From: Lobosporangium transversale
Taxonomy: Eukaryota > Mortierellomycota > Mortierellomycetes > Mortierellales > Mortierellaceae
Reading direction: 5' to 3'
Length of the DNA: 64,000 bases
Assembly (NCBI RefSeq): GCF_002105155.1
Contig: NW_019029010.1
Location: 62,001-126,000, forward strand
Position numbers and translations under genes: made by a program. Below the pieces are notes generated by a model. It ran no database searches. It had not been told where the DNA came from and saw only the letters and a list, made by a program, of their open reading frames with translations. Shown here one piece after another: positions 11,919-23,298 of the stretch. How positions within the stretch are numbered: position 1 is the stretch's first letter; each line of letters opens with the position of its first letter.

Positions 11919-12428
11919 CAGCATGCTGCGTTATTGTAAGTACACAAAGAATGTCTCCAACATGGGTAAAATTGTATCTGCAGCCCTTGTCTTGATCTTT
12001 TTTCCGATATGCACGTGTTAGCATGGTCGAAATTTGTGCCACTTTCGAAAGATACATGTACGACTTTCAGAATGGTCGCGACTAATAGTGTCAAGTAAAC
12101 GCCCTTTCATTTGTCTTTTGAGTATGTTGAAGGCAGCTGTCATTATTGAGCATACTACAAGTGCATGTGCAAAACAGGTCTATAATCCGTGAGGAATATG
12201 TACTAAAATAATTACAATAGCAATAATAACAATAATAACAATAAACAGGAAAAGTATTGAACATTCTCTAAAGTATGTCTATCCGTACCGCAAGCCATTG
12301 CTCTAGAAGTGGGTTTGGTTAATGGTTGCAGTTTGCTGCTTCTATTTTATTATATCATTTCTATATATCTATCCTTGCTTGGCAAGTTGTCTTCTATAAA
12401 CGAGTAGAGAATAGCTTGAAGGAGCTTT

Positions 12429-12857
12429 CTAGCAGTTGTGGTAGGTGGCACGGACAGAGCTGAGGTGGTCATTGTTGGTACCGCTCTCGCTTGGGAGGAT
12501 ACCCTTGAAGAGACGGACGGATCCAACTCTGCCACCGACGTTGTTGAGCTTGCCCCACTTGTTGATCTGGCCTTGCTTGGTGGTGAAGCCAGCACGAGTC
12601 CATCTGCCACCGCAGTTGCCAGTCTCGTAGAAGGTCAAGGTAATGCCAGAAGCATAGGGGTCCTCGTGGTGGTACTCGGCAGACTTGGCGCCATAGAGGT
12701 CGGTGACGCTGTAGCACTGGTCGTACTTGGTGATCTCGGTGTACTTGCAGGTGCCGGAGAAGTTCTCACCAGAGTAGAGGTAGACCTTGCTGTTGGCAGC
12801 TTCGATGGTGGCAGCAAGAGCCAAAGCAGCAGTGGTGACGAGGATGGAGGACTTCAT
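12429..12857 (-). CDS. Secreted beta/gamma-crystallin-like protein, copy 5
   Basis: A 142-residue protein equal to copies 1-4 except in the signal peptide, which starts MKSSILVTT instead of MKFSILATT. The mature protein is unchanged. It lies outside the palindrome. Its TATA-like element is at 12939-12950 (GTATATAAAG). Distal promoter and 3' flank resemble copy 3. It is convergent with copy 4 and divergent from copy 6. Confidence 0.85.
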   Translation of the reverse strand: MKSSILVTTAALALAATIEAANSKVYLYSGENFSGTCKYTEITKYDQCYSVTDLYGAKSAEYHHEDPYASGITLTFYETGNCGGRWTRAGFTTKQGQINKWGKLNNVGGRVGSVRLFKGILPSESGTNNDHLSSVRATYHNC

Positions 12858-12938
12858 GGTGTTTGAGTTGTTGTTGGTTTTTTTTGAGAGTGAGAAATGG
12901 AGCTGAGATCAGTATCGTTCAAAAGGGGATTCAGTCTT

Positions 12939-12950
12939 TCTTTATATACT
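12939..12950 (-). promoter_or_regulatory. TATA box of crystallin-like copy 5
   Basis: AGTATATAAAGA on the minus strand, one or two bases changed from the element of copies 1-4. Confidence 0.7.
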
Positions 12951-13099
12951 TTTTTTTCTTTTTCTTTTCTATTCTTTTTTCGGATAGAGATTTTCCTGTT
13001 CACTTTCCTCCATTGTCCTTCTACAGCAGCATGTACAGCGGTTTGTCCAAGGCCTCAAGGCCATCCCTGGGGCTGAGGGATTTCCCGCCTGTAAGGCAA

Positions 13100-14060
13100 C
13101 AGCCTACATTATGCATAAGGAATAAAGTTAAAATTTAAAAAAGTACTTTGACTGTGTTTAACCCGACTTTGTCTAAAAAAAAAATAGTGGGATTGTGCGC
13201 AAGCATGGCTGTCCGCACATGAGAAACTATAAAATTTATTATTTAGTTTATTTCATTCGTTTGAAATAGGTAGCAAACATGTCTAGCACTCGCAACCCCT
13301 ACATCTCGCGTTACTTCTCAGCACAGCTTGTCAGAAAAAATGGGTTTAAAAGGCGTTTAGCCGATGAGGTTTGTATACATTTAAAAAATAGCTGCCAAGA
13401 CAGCGAACAAGTCGTGCACAGAATAACAGGGACTTTAAATTTTACCTCACCCTCATCCCCCAACTCAAATGTATTTCTCACATCTCACCGGTGTAGAAAG
13501 CAGGCAGATGTGAAGAAATAACAGACAACGAAGCACATTATGCTATAAACCAAAAAAAGGCGTAGAAGTTTAAAACAGTACATACAATGGTGTCAAGGTT
13601 AAGTAAAGTAAGCAAATAAGAGAAGAGAACAGCTGCAGTATTATTTCAGACTGAGAACCCCATACTATGTAAATCTCTACGGTATTTATGTTTCCACGAT
13701 CTCGAATTGGGTACTCTTAATTAGGCAACAAGCTTGTTGTAAATATCCTATTATGATTTTTAGTTCCACAAATTCGAACAATGTCATCTTGTTCGGCCTT
13801 AATATTAAGGCTGCTAGGCGTCGTAGATGATGGGTACTGGTGATCCAAATCCATCCAAAAGTTCTAGACACCTGGCAAAGGACCGCTAAAGAAAATATTG
13901 GAGCACGTGACGGCTTCCGTACCAGATGCTTCATCTAATGTTGATTCATCTCATCAATGCTCGGTTTGTGCCAAACAAACAGCATCTCATCCCGTAGCAA
14001 CCACTTTCTCACCCTCCTAAGCACTCTTCATCCTCCCATACAAGCACTTACAAGCAACGA
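13100..14060. other. Gene-poor divergent region between copies 5 and 6
   Basis: An ATG-started frame of 80 codons at 13279-13521 (starting MSSTRNPYISRYFSAQ) is basic at its N terminus but matches nothing I recognise. I see no promoter for it and do not call it a gene. Nothing else is evident. Confidence 0.4.
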
Positions 14061-14061
14061 C

Positions 14062-14496
14062 ATGAAGTTTCCCATCATCGTCACTGCTGCTACCATTACC
14101 CTTGCTGCCACCACCGACGCCTACAGTAGAGTTGTGCTTTTTGGCGCTGAAAAGTATGGCGATACATGTGGTAGCTTCCAAACCACTCAATATGAGCAGT
14201 GCATGAGTGTGACAACCTTCAACTCTGCCAAATCCGCCGCATACTACCACGATGATCCTTATACTGACGGTATTACCCTGACCTTTTATGAAACCGGGAA
14301 CTGCGGTGGCAATTGGACCCGTGCTGGATTCCAGGCCACAATGAGGATGTCAATTGGATGGGAAATACTTGAGAACGTCTATGGAAGAGTTGGGTCCGTA
14401 CTCCTTCACAAGGGCATTGAGCCTAGCGGAAACGGAATTATCAACCAGTACCTTCCGGCCACTACTGCCATCATCAGCAACTGCTATGATATCTAA
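14062..14496 (+). CDS. Secreted beta/gamma-crystallin-like protein, copy 6 (diverged)
   Basis: A 144-residue paralogue. The signal peptide is MKFPIIVTAATITLAATTDA. The mature part keeps the two-motif layout (VVLFGAEKYGDTC and ITLTFYETGNCGGNWTRAGF) and the four cysteines (36, 47, 81, 141). It is extended by YDI after the last Cys. I chose the ATG at 14062 rather than the in-frame ATG at 13957, because only the former opens with a signal peptide. No clear TATA box is seen. Codon bias is weaker than in copies 1-5, suggesting lower expression. It is convergent with copy 7. Confidence 0.8.
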   Translation: MKFPIIVTAATITLAATTDAYSRVVLFGAEKYGDTCGSFQTTQYEQCMSVTTFNSAKSAAYYHDDPYTDGITLTFYETGNCGGNWTRAGFQATMRMSIGWEILENVYGRVGSVLLHKGIEPSGNGIINQYLPATTAIISNCYDI

Positions 14497-15019
14497 ATCA
14501 AGTGAAGACAGATTTAACCTCTGTGGAAGAGCGGAAAATGCAAATATATACAAACAGGTGAATAAATTTGCTTGTAATGATGGTACTCTAGTGCACAAAA
14601 ATGTATATTTACAAGTCTTTGCAGTTCTAACGCATCTGGCATGAATTCAAAAAGGAAATGGGCCAGTGCATGAATCATCAGTTACTTGTTTTCTAGGTTT
14701 TATAGCTAAGAAAAAAAAATGAAAAGAACTCTTGAGATATAAGGCATTGGAGCAAGGTGGTGCTCTTAATGACAAAAGCCCAATTAGGGCTTTCATATTC
14801 GCCCTGTGTAGACAAATTGTCTGTGACAATTTGGCTCAGATTAGGTGACTGGATCATTTTATCCTAAAAATTGGGTGGCATCTTCTTTGTCCACCCTGCA
14901 TTTGTTTTGTATCACCAATGTTATACCTAAGCATTCCACATTGTTAGTATTAGCTCCTTTACTACCGAGGTTTAAGTGCATGTCAATCTTCAACTGCCAC
15001 TCCGTATTTTTTCTGTTTC

Positions 15020-15055
15020 TTTTTTTTTTTTTTTTTTTTTTTTCTTTTTTTTTCG
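15020..15055. repeat. Poly(T)-rich tract
   Basis: A long run of T broken by single C residues, between convergent copies 6 and 7. Similar tracts of 20 or more bases occur throughout the window. Confidence 0.8.
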
Positions 15056-15388
15056 TTAAGTAACCTCGATCATTTCCGTTTAACAAACGGCAAGGATAAA
15101 AGCCGAAAGAAGATCGTGATATCATTCACCTCAGATGCCAAGCCTTGTAGTCAGGAAAGCTGCATTAGGTTTGACTCAGTAATGGGTATAATTATGGTGT
15201 TAATCAATTACAAGTCATCATTTTCAGTGATTCTTCAATCAGCGAAGAAACTTAGGCTGCCAAGGAGCTCACTTTCATTATTTTTCAGTTTATAATTTAT
15301 TATGCTATTCTTTTATAGTACAGGATTTTTTCATTGTTTTGGGAATAGGTGGAGTATATTAAAAAATCCATCTTGTAAAGATTTTTTT

Positions 15389-15817
15389 TTACTTGCACTT
15401 CTTGAAGTTGGCGGACTTTGAAGGGAGGTGCTGCTTGATAACTCCATTACCGCTAGGGAAGCGGCCCTTGTGGAGGACGACTGATCCGACCTTGCCATAA
15501 ACATTCTGAAGTTTGCCCCAAGAGTAGCGTGTGCCCACGCGAGACTTGAAGCCAGACCGAGTCCACTTGCCACCACAGTTCTTGGACTCATAGAAGGTCA
15601 AGGTAATCTCTTTAGCGTGAGGATCATCGTGGTAATAGGCTGCGGACCTTGCATTCTTGAAATCAGAGACATTAATGCACTGATCATACTTGGTGATCTC
15701 GAAGTTGCGGCAGCTGCCACCCAAATCATCACCAGTGTGGAGAGAAACCTTGCTGTAGGCGTCGGTGGAGACAGCAAGGGCCATGGCAGCGATAGTTGCG
15801 AGGATAGAGAACTTCAT
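15389..15817 (-). CDS. Secreted beta/gamma-crystallin-like protein, copy 7 (diverged)
   Basis: A 142-residue paralogue with signal peptide MKFSILATIAAMALAVSTDA, then VSLHTGDDLGGSCRNFEITK and ITLTFYESKNCGGKW. The four cysteines (36, 47, 81, 141) are conserved. It shares AAYYHDDP with copy 6 where copies 1-5 have AEYHHEDP, so copies 6 and 7 form a separate subgroup. The TATA box is at 15914-15925. The protein is rich in Lys and is probably basic. Confidence 0.82.
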   Translation of the reverse strand: MKFSILATIAAMALAVSTDAYSKVSLHTGDDLGGSCRNFEITKYDQCINVSDFKNARSAAYYHDDPHAKEITLTFYESKNCGGKWTRSGFKSRVGTRYSWGKLQNVYGKVGSVVLHKGRFPSGNGVIKQHLPSKSANFKKCK

Positions 15818-15913
15818 GGTGTTGGTGTTGGTGTTTTTGGTGAGTTGTTTTGCTTGAGAGGAGTGGGGATGGTTAAGAGTTAGTTGTTGTCTTTAACGGG
15901 CTTGACCCTTGCC

Positions 15914-15925
15914 TTTTTATACTCT
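15914..15925 (-). promoter_or_regulatory. TATA box of crystallin-like copy 7
   Basis: AGTATAAAAAGG on the minus strand, about 100 bases upstream of the ATG. Confidence 0.7.
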
Positions 15926-16059
15926 TTTTTATGGATTGTTTTCGCCTCGCGTTCGAAGGAGCCCGAGCAATGGGCCAATAAAAGATATGCACAATGGTGC
16001 GTAACCTGCATATACACCATGACGATGGCCAAGTAGGCTCAAAGGCTTTTTTTTGTTCC

Positions 16060-18980
16060 ATTCATCAAACGCTCTATAAAATCTCCCACAACAGCCCACG
16101 AAAAAGATTTAAAATCACAGTGAGCTGTTTGCTCTATTTTATATACTTTGTGATGAAGAGCTGTTCCTCAGAATTGTCTGTGTAAATGTTTTTGATCTAG
16201 AAAATTTGCCGAACACGAAAATAATGAACCTCAACGGTAAATATCGGTATACATGCCATGCCATCCCTTTTTTTTAAAAAAAAATCCTTAGATTATTGTT
16301 TACTTGTATCTGGTTCCTGGGCAAAAAGAAAACATCAAGTAAAGGTCGCAGTTGTACCAGGGATGAAGAGTATGGTGATTGGCATCATGTAGCTTATTTT
16401 AATTTTGCGAACTTCTATCCTTTTGCATCCTATGCTACACATAGCAGACCCATGAAAACTTTTAAATGCTTGTTGCACAAGTGTTAATTTAACTCTCTCT
16501 CTGGACACAGAGATATGGGACACAAAGGTAACAGTCGTTCAGCTGGAATGGAAATACAAAAATTTTTAGCCCTTAATTGTGCTAGCCCTTCCCGCGTCAC
16601 CCCTATTTCCCTGCCTTTGCCCTCGCCCTCGCCCTCGCCCCCCAAAATCTTTCTGCCTACCTCCCTCACCCCTCATTATAACGATTAGATTGTTCCGCCA
16701 TGCATAATAAAAAATATTTTTATGTGAAAAACAAACCGTCAGATATCGAGTCTCAGACGTCGCGTTCACTTTTGTCCCTTTCACTATTACTTCATATTGA
16801 TTTTATACTTCTTATTGTTATAATTTGCAAAAATAAAAATATAAAAAATAGAGAAAACAAAGAACCGAATAGAACTACCCTTCTCTTGCTTCAAGAATAC
16901 TTAAAGATTGGCAGTAAACGTGTATTGCAGCAGGAAACGCCATGATAAACCCTGTATATGCAGGGATACTACTCAATGGAGCCGATTTGTGTAGATCTAA
17001 ATCCCAAGAGCAGATTCTTCGGCCATAAAGGGTAACGAAAAAATAATAGCAAGCGATTTTTGGTCGAGCCTGGTCAACATTACTCGTACCACAGGGTAAT
17101 AAGTATTCATCTTGTTTTGCTGCAATTTGTGTTAATGAGTAGTTGTGTCCGATAAAGCCAGAACCATATTCCAGCATCTATCTGATGGACCTCGTCAACA
17201 ATAGACTAACCATACTTTGCACAGTGCTTTTGGGGAGATGGAGAGGCTATTTGACATTACAAGGAGGAGGAGACATACGGCTCCTATATTAAAGTGTTAT
17301 TGAGCGCCAATAAATCCAAGCATAAAATCTATACAGGATGATTAGAAAGAATGTAGCATTTCATTATCTTTTTTTTATTTTATTTTTTTTTTCTTAATAA
17401 GATAAAGATATAGTAGAATAGTGTTAAGGACCGTAATATGCCAATAGGGCCGACCAGGCGCAACAAGCCGTGCTTTCACGCATATATTCTTGTACATTTA
17501 TATCCGTCAGTTATTGAAACACCAAAAGATAGTAACATTAATAAAACGAGAAAGAGACCACCACTCGTTCTCTAACATCTTATCGTGAATGTTACTATTT
17601 TTATGAAAAGATACTTTACCGCTCGCAGATAAAAAAAAAGAGAGCGAAGAAAAGCAATAGACATGGCTGTCGATACACTCTCAAGGATTGTCCAGGGCTT
17701 AAGAAAAATACATTGTTTGAATGCTCATCATGCCGCCCCAGATGTGGATTTAGCTTGAAAACGGGCTAAGAATATTTTCCCATTTCTGCGATTACCGGTA
17801 GGCGATCATGAGGGGTTGAGAGACACACCGTTCCATTCTGTAACACTTTACTGCTTGATATGCATTGTTTCGGTCTTAACATGCAAAGATTTTTTGATGT
17901 TTACATGGCTTTTATTTGATTGGAAAAAAAAAAAAAAAAAAAAAAACTGGACCGTGCGTAAGGAAAAGGGTGAAGATGTATACTAAATAAGCAAGTATTT
18001 CAACACAAAGCGAATGAATCTTCGATTTAAAAATACGCTTCGCCGCAGTGGATACGAATTTTTATAGACTAAACAAATCTCAGGGTCGTTAGACTGACGA
18101 TGTCTGTGTCGATGAATGGCTGTGCTGTCCCTTCTTTGTAGCTAAAAAAATCAGATGCGCTTACTTGTATGCACTTGATAATTTGATTGGAGCAGTAGAA
18201 ATAGGTGAGATGATGACTGGTCTGGTCTCAGTTCATTTTATTGTTACACCTGCTCAAAACTAGACCAGCAATGATTACTAACCGCTCCCCCTTTTCTTCG
18301 TTTCTCTCCTTGCGTATCTTTACAGCCACATGGTCATTTGTGATCTAGACTGACTTTAGAATCTTTCATAAAGAAAAAAAAAACTGGATCAGGTAGATCC
18401 AATAATGTTACTAGTATGACATAATTTTGGGGGGATACGTCCGCAGAAATTAATGCATGCGGAGACGCGCTCTGTAGCCCTCAGTTCTCCAGCAGTTGTA
18501 ATTTGGGTACATGGGAACATCAAATGAATTGGATCAGCAAACATTGAAAAACAAAGATAAATCCCCTTCTTTGATTCTTTTAGCATCTTAGCTACGTTAG
18601 CATTGTTAGGACTAAGGATGTTTTGTAAACAGGATAAAAATAAAGCAACCTGGTGATAGGCCAAAGGATGCAAACACCAACAACATCAATAACCACTACG
18701 ACGATCAAGAAGGGGGATTAACAGTGGCAGGCACCTGGGCAATACAATATTCCATTCATGCGTGCAACCTCCTGCAATCCTTTTTTTGACCGTTGGAAGG
18801 CGACCGAGGATTGTTGTTGTTGCATGACGTAGCACCTAAGCATAGGATAAGCAAGACAATGGCAAGGATAGTAAGGTTACTAAAAATAAAAAATTAAAGT
18901 AATGCAGTCCGCAATTGCTGGACCTAGAGGGGTCTTTCCTGGGTAACTAGGCCCTTCAAGGTGTTTGTTGATCGCCATTT
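16060..18980. other. Gene-free stretch between the crystallin and cysteine-rich clusters
   Basis: No supported coding region. It contains a C-rich run at 16620-16643, a poly(A) run near 17923-17945, and from about 18030 a segment with recognisable similarity to 23960-24140 and 47140-47500. That segment belongs to a duplicated unit upstream of the cysteine-rich genes. Confidence 0.5.
16620..16643 (-). other. Candidate G-quadruplex motif
   Basis: Four runs of three or more G separated by CGA loops on the minus strand (C runs at 16620-16622, 16626-16628, 16632-16634 and 16638-16643 on the plus strand). Confidence 0.6.
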
Positions 18981-18986
18981 TGAACG

Positions 18987-18994
18987 TATAAATA
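18987..18994 (+). promoter_or_regulatory. TATA box of cysteine-rich gene A
   Basis: TATAAATA, about 124 bases before the ATG. It is followed by a pyrimidine-rich leader with CTCTCCTCATCC, as in the paralogue at 24823. Confidence 0.75.
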
Positions 18995-19110
18995 TGGGCC
19001 TTCTTCTTTCTCCACCCCCTCTCTCCTCATCCTTGCCAATCTACATTCTCTCTCTTCAAAAGAACTAAAGCCATCCATATAAACCATATAATACTTGAAA
19101 ACAATCCAAC

Positions 19111-19389
19111 ATGAAGATCACTGCAATCATTTTGGCTACTATTGCTTTGCTTCCTTTCACTTTGGCTGCTCCTGAGGACAACACCTCCAATTGCCAGATC
19201 CAAGGAGTCAGACAGAGGGAAAATGGGGTTCGAAGATGTTGCCGGAGGAACGGAGGTACTTATCGCGACCCCAGAGGCAGAACCGCCTACTGTGACTTGA
19301 GTATCGCTCGTGAGGGCTACTTCCGCAGATGTGTCAAGCGTCTTGCCTTTTCTACCACAGTCGACTGTGATTACGATGGCGACGATTAA
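19111..19389 (+). CDS. Small secreted cysteine-rich protein A
   Basis: A 92-residue single-exon protein. Residues 1-20 form a signal peptide (MKITAIILATIALLPFTLAA). The mature part is basic and has six cysteines spaced C-x14-CC-x16-C-x12-C-x11-C, with the block EGYFRRCVKRLAFSTTVDC near the end and an acidic DYDGDD tail. This spacing defines a five-member family in the window. The double Cys and small size resemble secreted effector-like or antimicrobial-type peptides, but I do not recognise a named family. Function is unknown; extracellular action is inferred. Confidence 0.8.
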   Translation: MKITAIILATIALLPFTLAAPEDNTSNCQIQGVRQRENGVRRCCRRNGGTYRDPRGRTAYCDLSIAREGYFRRCVKRLAFSTTVDCDYDGDD

Positions 19390-19399
19390 GAGAGAGGGA

Positions 19400-20201
19400 A
19401 AAACAAAAAAAAAAAAAAAAAAAAGCTATTGATTTTCAATTATTTAATTCGCTCTATTGCTTCAACGTGGCGGCAAGGCTATTTATTACCTAAGGGCCAA
19501 AGCTATATCTGTATATATCTATATTAACTCAAATAACACGACTTTCCAAACTTAAATAAAAGACATTAAATTATATATTTAAATACTTAAAAGACGTCTC
19601 ACTGGAACCCAGGATTGCAATTGTTGATCCAGATCAGATTTCCTTGTGTGTAAATATAAATACCCAACAAACATGAAAGCAGAAGGGCTAATGCTTATTA
19701 ACTCATGGCAACACCGTAATGATCCTCTTGGTGAGATGACTGTAGAAATAAAAAAATAAAAATAGAGTGCTCACTCTTGTGCACGTTCTTGCCTGTTCGC
19801 TCATGCCTCCAAGGTATTACAATTTCATTGCTATTTCCTTGTACCCCTTAGGCTTCGAATAAGAGATAGTGGAGTGAACGCACAGACATTCCTCGGTTGC
19901 ACTGTGCCCATGTATCACAGTAACACAAACGTTTTTTTGAGCATTTCCCTCTCATCTCTTTGCTGTTACACCAAGCATATCTTCATTAACGGACTATCGC
20001 CTTGTTGGAGATTGGGTAATACACTATCTAATTATACTGGGTAGCAAGGCGAGTCCAATCTCAACATGGTAACTTAAAACGCTGCTTGATTATTCCATGT
20101 TATTTGTGAGTCTATATCTCATTCAAAAAGGCAATCCCCATGGCTAATGAACCAAGGATACAAGGGTCTTGCTACAGTATCGTGCAGTGAGCTCAAATAT
20201 G

Positions 20202-20251
<50 letters not shown>

Positions 20252-21990
20252 TTGGAAGAATATAGAGATGCGATCGATGGGTTTTCGAGTGAAACAACGA
20301 TAATAGGGGTTTGTAGTAGATGGCCTTCATGTAACTACGGAAGTGACCAGAAAGCAGTCTTTTAAGTCTGCTCAACGCCACTTTGGTTCACGCTTTCGAT
20401 AGCGTAGATGTAAGTAAGTTTGTTCTTTTGAATAGCTGTTAGATAGATTTATTCTTACTATTCTTTTCTTTTTACAGCTCTTAATATACTTCTAGAAAGC
20501 CGTAAATGACTTCATACACTCGTCTTGTTGGACAGTGTTGAGCCGTCATTTGCATGGAACATCCTTCTTATGTATCGAGGAAGCATATGAATGATGTTTC
20601 AAAAAACCAACCTTTCATCAGCAGTCATTCAAACGCATGTAATGCCTTAAATTTTGAGAAATGGGACCAAATAAACGGTCGTACTATAGACCTTATTTTA
20701 ATGACAAAAGTAAATGTGAAGCAATGCACAATCCCCAAATACTCTATTCTCCTCAACAAAACCTATCATGCCAGTTGGCGTACCAAGCAAACAAAGAAAT
20801 GGCATAAGGGCCAGCCTGCTCAATACGCACTCAGTCTCGCTCTTCCTGCCCCTAATTTTGCACTTCGGCTGTTTATGGAATGGCACTCAACTCTGATGAT
20901 TCGATAGCTTGAATGGTTGGTTTTGGGCATTGTTCATGCTTCTGCGATATCCAATAAAATACAGTAAAAAGCAAAGAAACACACCATTGTCATAAGTAAC
21001 AGTCGACTTCTTCTAACATGGGATATCCATTGTTTCAGCTTCAATTATGCGAAGGCTAAATGTTATGGATCATGCCTTTTTTTTTTTTTTTTTATTTTAT
21101 TTTGGTAGAAAAGCTTGTAGGCGTTGAACAATGTCAACCGTTGGGCGAAAAGAGTTGCATATATGAATGACGGCTTTTATTTGGATCAGCTGGTGCAAGT
21201 TTATATTAAGTAACTTTCGCACATGTTTGGTGCACCAGTCCCCTTTTAAGATTGATGGGTGTATCATAGGCTGTGCTACTGCTTCTTCTTTAACCAGGTA
21301 TAGTTCATCTGCTAGTGAGTTTGACTGAAGAGTAGAAAAAAATAAAAGAGAAGAGGAGAGTTGGTGGCTGGTCTGGTTTTGGCCCATGTCCTTAAAATAA
21401 CCACGCAAAAAAAGTAGACAATCAAAATCATTAACCTCTATCTCTCTCTTCCCCATTTATTGTATGCAATGGTTACCTTATGTCCCCACATCTTAATACA
21501 TATCCATTGTGAAGACGGAGTAATGTCACTGATTAAAAAGTGATCCACAAGGTTTGTTGTACTAATTGGTAATGACCTGGAGTGGATGAAAGCTAATGAC
21601 CCGCATCCGTGCATTTAGCAAACTGTTTATAAAAATAATAGAGTAGCAATAGAAGCTATGCGCGTCTTTAGATAAAAATACGCATATAGTTAGTTCCACC
21701 AGCCTATGTCGCCTTACTAGGCTCATTAGCTATGACAGCATCGCATAAAGTATTTTAACATTAGTAGAGGAGCGATTAATGGTAGGCCAAAGTAGCTACG
21801 CAGTAATAATTTCTACGAGCAAGAATAAGCAGACACAAGCATCTGGGCAGAATGATACTATTTACACAAACACCAATTGTCCAAGTCAAGTAAGAGTTCA
21901 ATACATTATACTTCCAATTCCTTCGCTTCAAAATGACTTGGTAACTAGGGAAAAAATAAAAAAAAATACCAGGGTTCTTTCAAAGCATTC
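19400..21990. other. Gene-poor stretch between cysteine-rich genes A and B
   Basis: It contains adjacent T and A homopolymer runs at about 20205-20250 and a poly(T) at about 21078. An ATG-started 117-codon frame at 20554-20907 is basic and matches nothing I know; I regard it as unsupported. Segment 20930-21440 resembles 23700-24080, evidence of duplicated upstream units. Confidence 0.5.
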
Positions 21991-21997
21991 ATTAAAC

Positions 21998-22020
21998 ATT
22001 TTTTAAACTAATAAATGTGC
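21998..22020 (+). promoter_or_regulatory. Degenerate core promoter of cysteine-rich gene B
   Basis: TTTTTTAAACTAATAAATGTGC aligns with TTTTTAAACCTATAAATAYGC of genes C and D, but the TATAAATA core has become AATAAATG. Confidence 0.55.
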
Positions 22021-22147
22021 AGCTCCTCTTTATTCATCTCTTTCCCCTTCATCTCCAGCAAGCATCCTCTCTTTGGCAGAACCAAAGTCACCCATAAGAA
22101 ACACATACAATCCTGCGCTTTTGAAAAAAAAAAAAAATCGCTCCATC

Positions 22148-22423
22148 ATGAAGATCGCCGCAGCTGCCCTGACCACTATTGCCTTACTTCCATTTATCTT
22201 GGCTGCCCCTGGGACGCCTGATGGTAGCTCCAAGTACGTGATCCAAGTATCCAAACATTTAGTTATTGGGGTGATCGGATGCTGTCGAAGGAACAAGGGT
22301 GTATACCACAACATTGGAGGTACTGCCTACTGCAACTTGCTCATTAGTCAAGAAGGCTATTTCCGTAGATGTGTCAGCTACATCGGCTTTTTTACCTCCG
22401 TCTCTTGTCATTATAGCGATTAA
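22148..22423 (+). CDS. Small secreted cysteine-rich protein B (one Cys lost)
   Basis: A 91-residue paralogue of protein A, starting MKIAAAALTTIALLPFILAA. It keeps CC-x15-C-x12-C-x11-C and the EGYFRRCVSYIGFFTSV block. The first family cysteine is Tyr here (SSKYVIQVS against SNCQIQG), leaving five cysteines and presumably one unpaired. The ATG at 22148 is chosen because it opens the signal peptide; in-frame sequence upstream is leader. Together with its weakened TATA box this suggests relaxed constraint or a changed role. Confidence 0.72.
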   Translation: MKIAAAALTTIALLPFILAAPGTPDGSSKYVIQVSKHLVIGVIGCCRRNKGVYHNIGGTAYCNLLISQEGYFRRCVSYIGFFTSVSCHYSD

Positions 22424-22429
22424 AAGTTG

Positions 22430-23263
22430 GAGGAAGAAAAAATTTGACATAGGGGTTTTAAGCCCTCTGTGGATATCAAAATTGATGCGCTTTACTGCTT
22501 TATTGCTGCCCAAACGAGGTAACATGGCGGCCTTTGCTTATTTTCTAAAGGCCAAAGCTCTATCTAAATACCTTTACTTTTTTTTTGCCGAAAAAAAATT
22601 TTATTATGATGACAATAAAAATATGATATAGAATGACGATTTTTGTGCTCGTCCTCATCCCTCTATGCTTATTTCACCGTTACAATCCCTATCACTCCAC
22701 ATTTACTTGTTCCTTCTGACAATTTTCTGGGTTTTTACAATAAAGTGTGTTTGGTCTTGTGAAGGATAAAAGATATAAAATTTACTGCCATTGTGGCAAT
22801 GTTGTGCTTGTGCATGGTACTACTTTTATAGCCACGTGTAAGATGCTGCAAACCTTAAACGAATTAGCATAGAGCCTATGAATACTGACTACATTTGTTT
22901 AGACTTTTTGTGTCTACTCATTCTATTATGTCTTTCGAGGGAATTCTTATCGTACTAGCTAGAGGATTTGATTTTAAACACCGTTGCAAAAATTTGATTT
23001 GATTGAAAAGAAGATAACACAAATTCGAGTCCATGCGGACGGGAGACATTCGTGTACTGTTTGGAAGCGTCATGAGGAGAATGAATGTAGAAGTGACTGA
23101 GAACATTCTGTCTGAGGGTTAATCTGAAATTGATAATTGAATTCAACCTATCCCAGCATGTGACTGAAGAATTAAGGAGCTCGAACAAAGAGCATTCTGT
23201 GGTATTGTGTAATCATATTCATTAAATACTGCATACTTATACTTATATTCTGGCCTTCTTATA

Positions 23264-23298
<35 letters not shown>

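Larger units (their letters stand above)
9160..12007. repeat. Outer right arm of the crystallin palindrome
   Basis: Reverse complement of 314-3161, identical wherever compared. It carries copy 4 of the crystallin-like gene and the second copy of the small coiled-coil-like frame. The stretch 10550-11560 has no supported gene. Confidence 0.9.

Noticed and set aside
314-12007. Palindromes explained wholly as assembly or hairpin-read artefacts
   Set aside because: Both palindromes have unique centres (about 2 kb and 720 bases). Inner arms of the first are diverged and the second has differences near its centre, which a simple foldback read would not give. Long-read confirmation is still needed.
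20554-20907. 117-codon ATG-started frame as a gene
   Set aside because: No signal peptide, domain or conserved neighbour, and the sequence lies in a duplicated non-coding unit whose other copy (near 23.7 kb) is not open.
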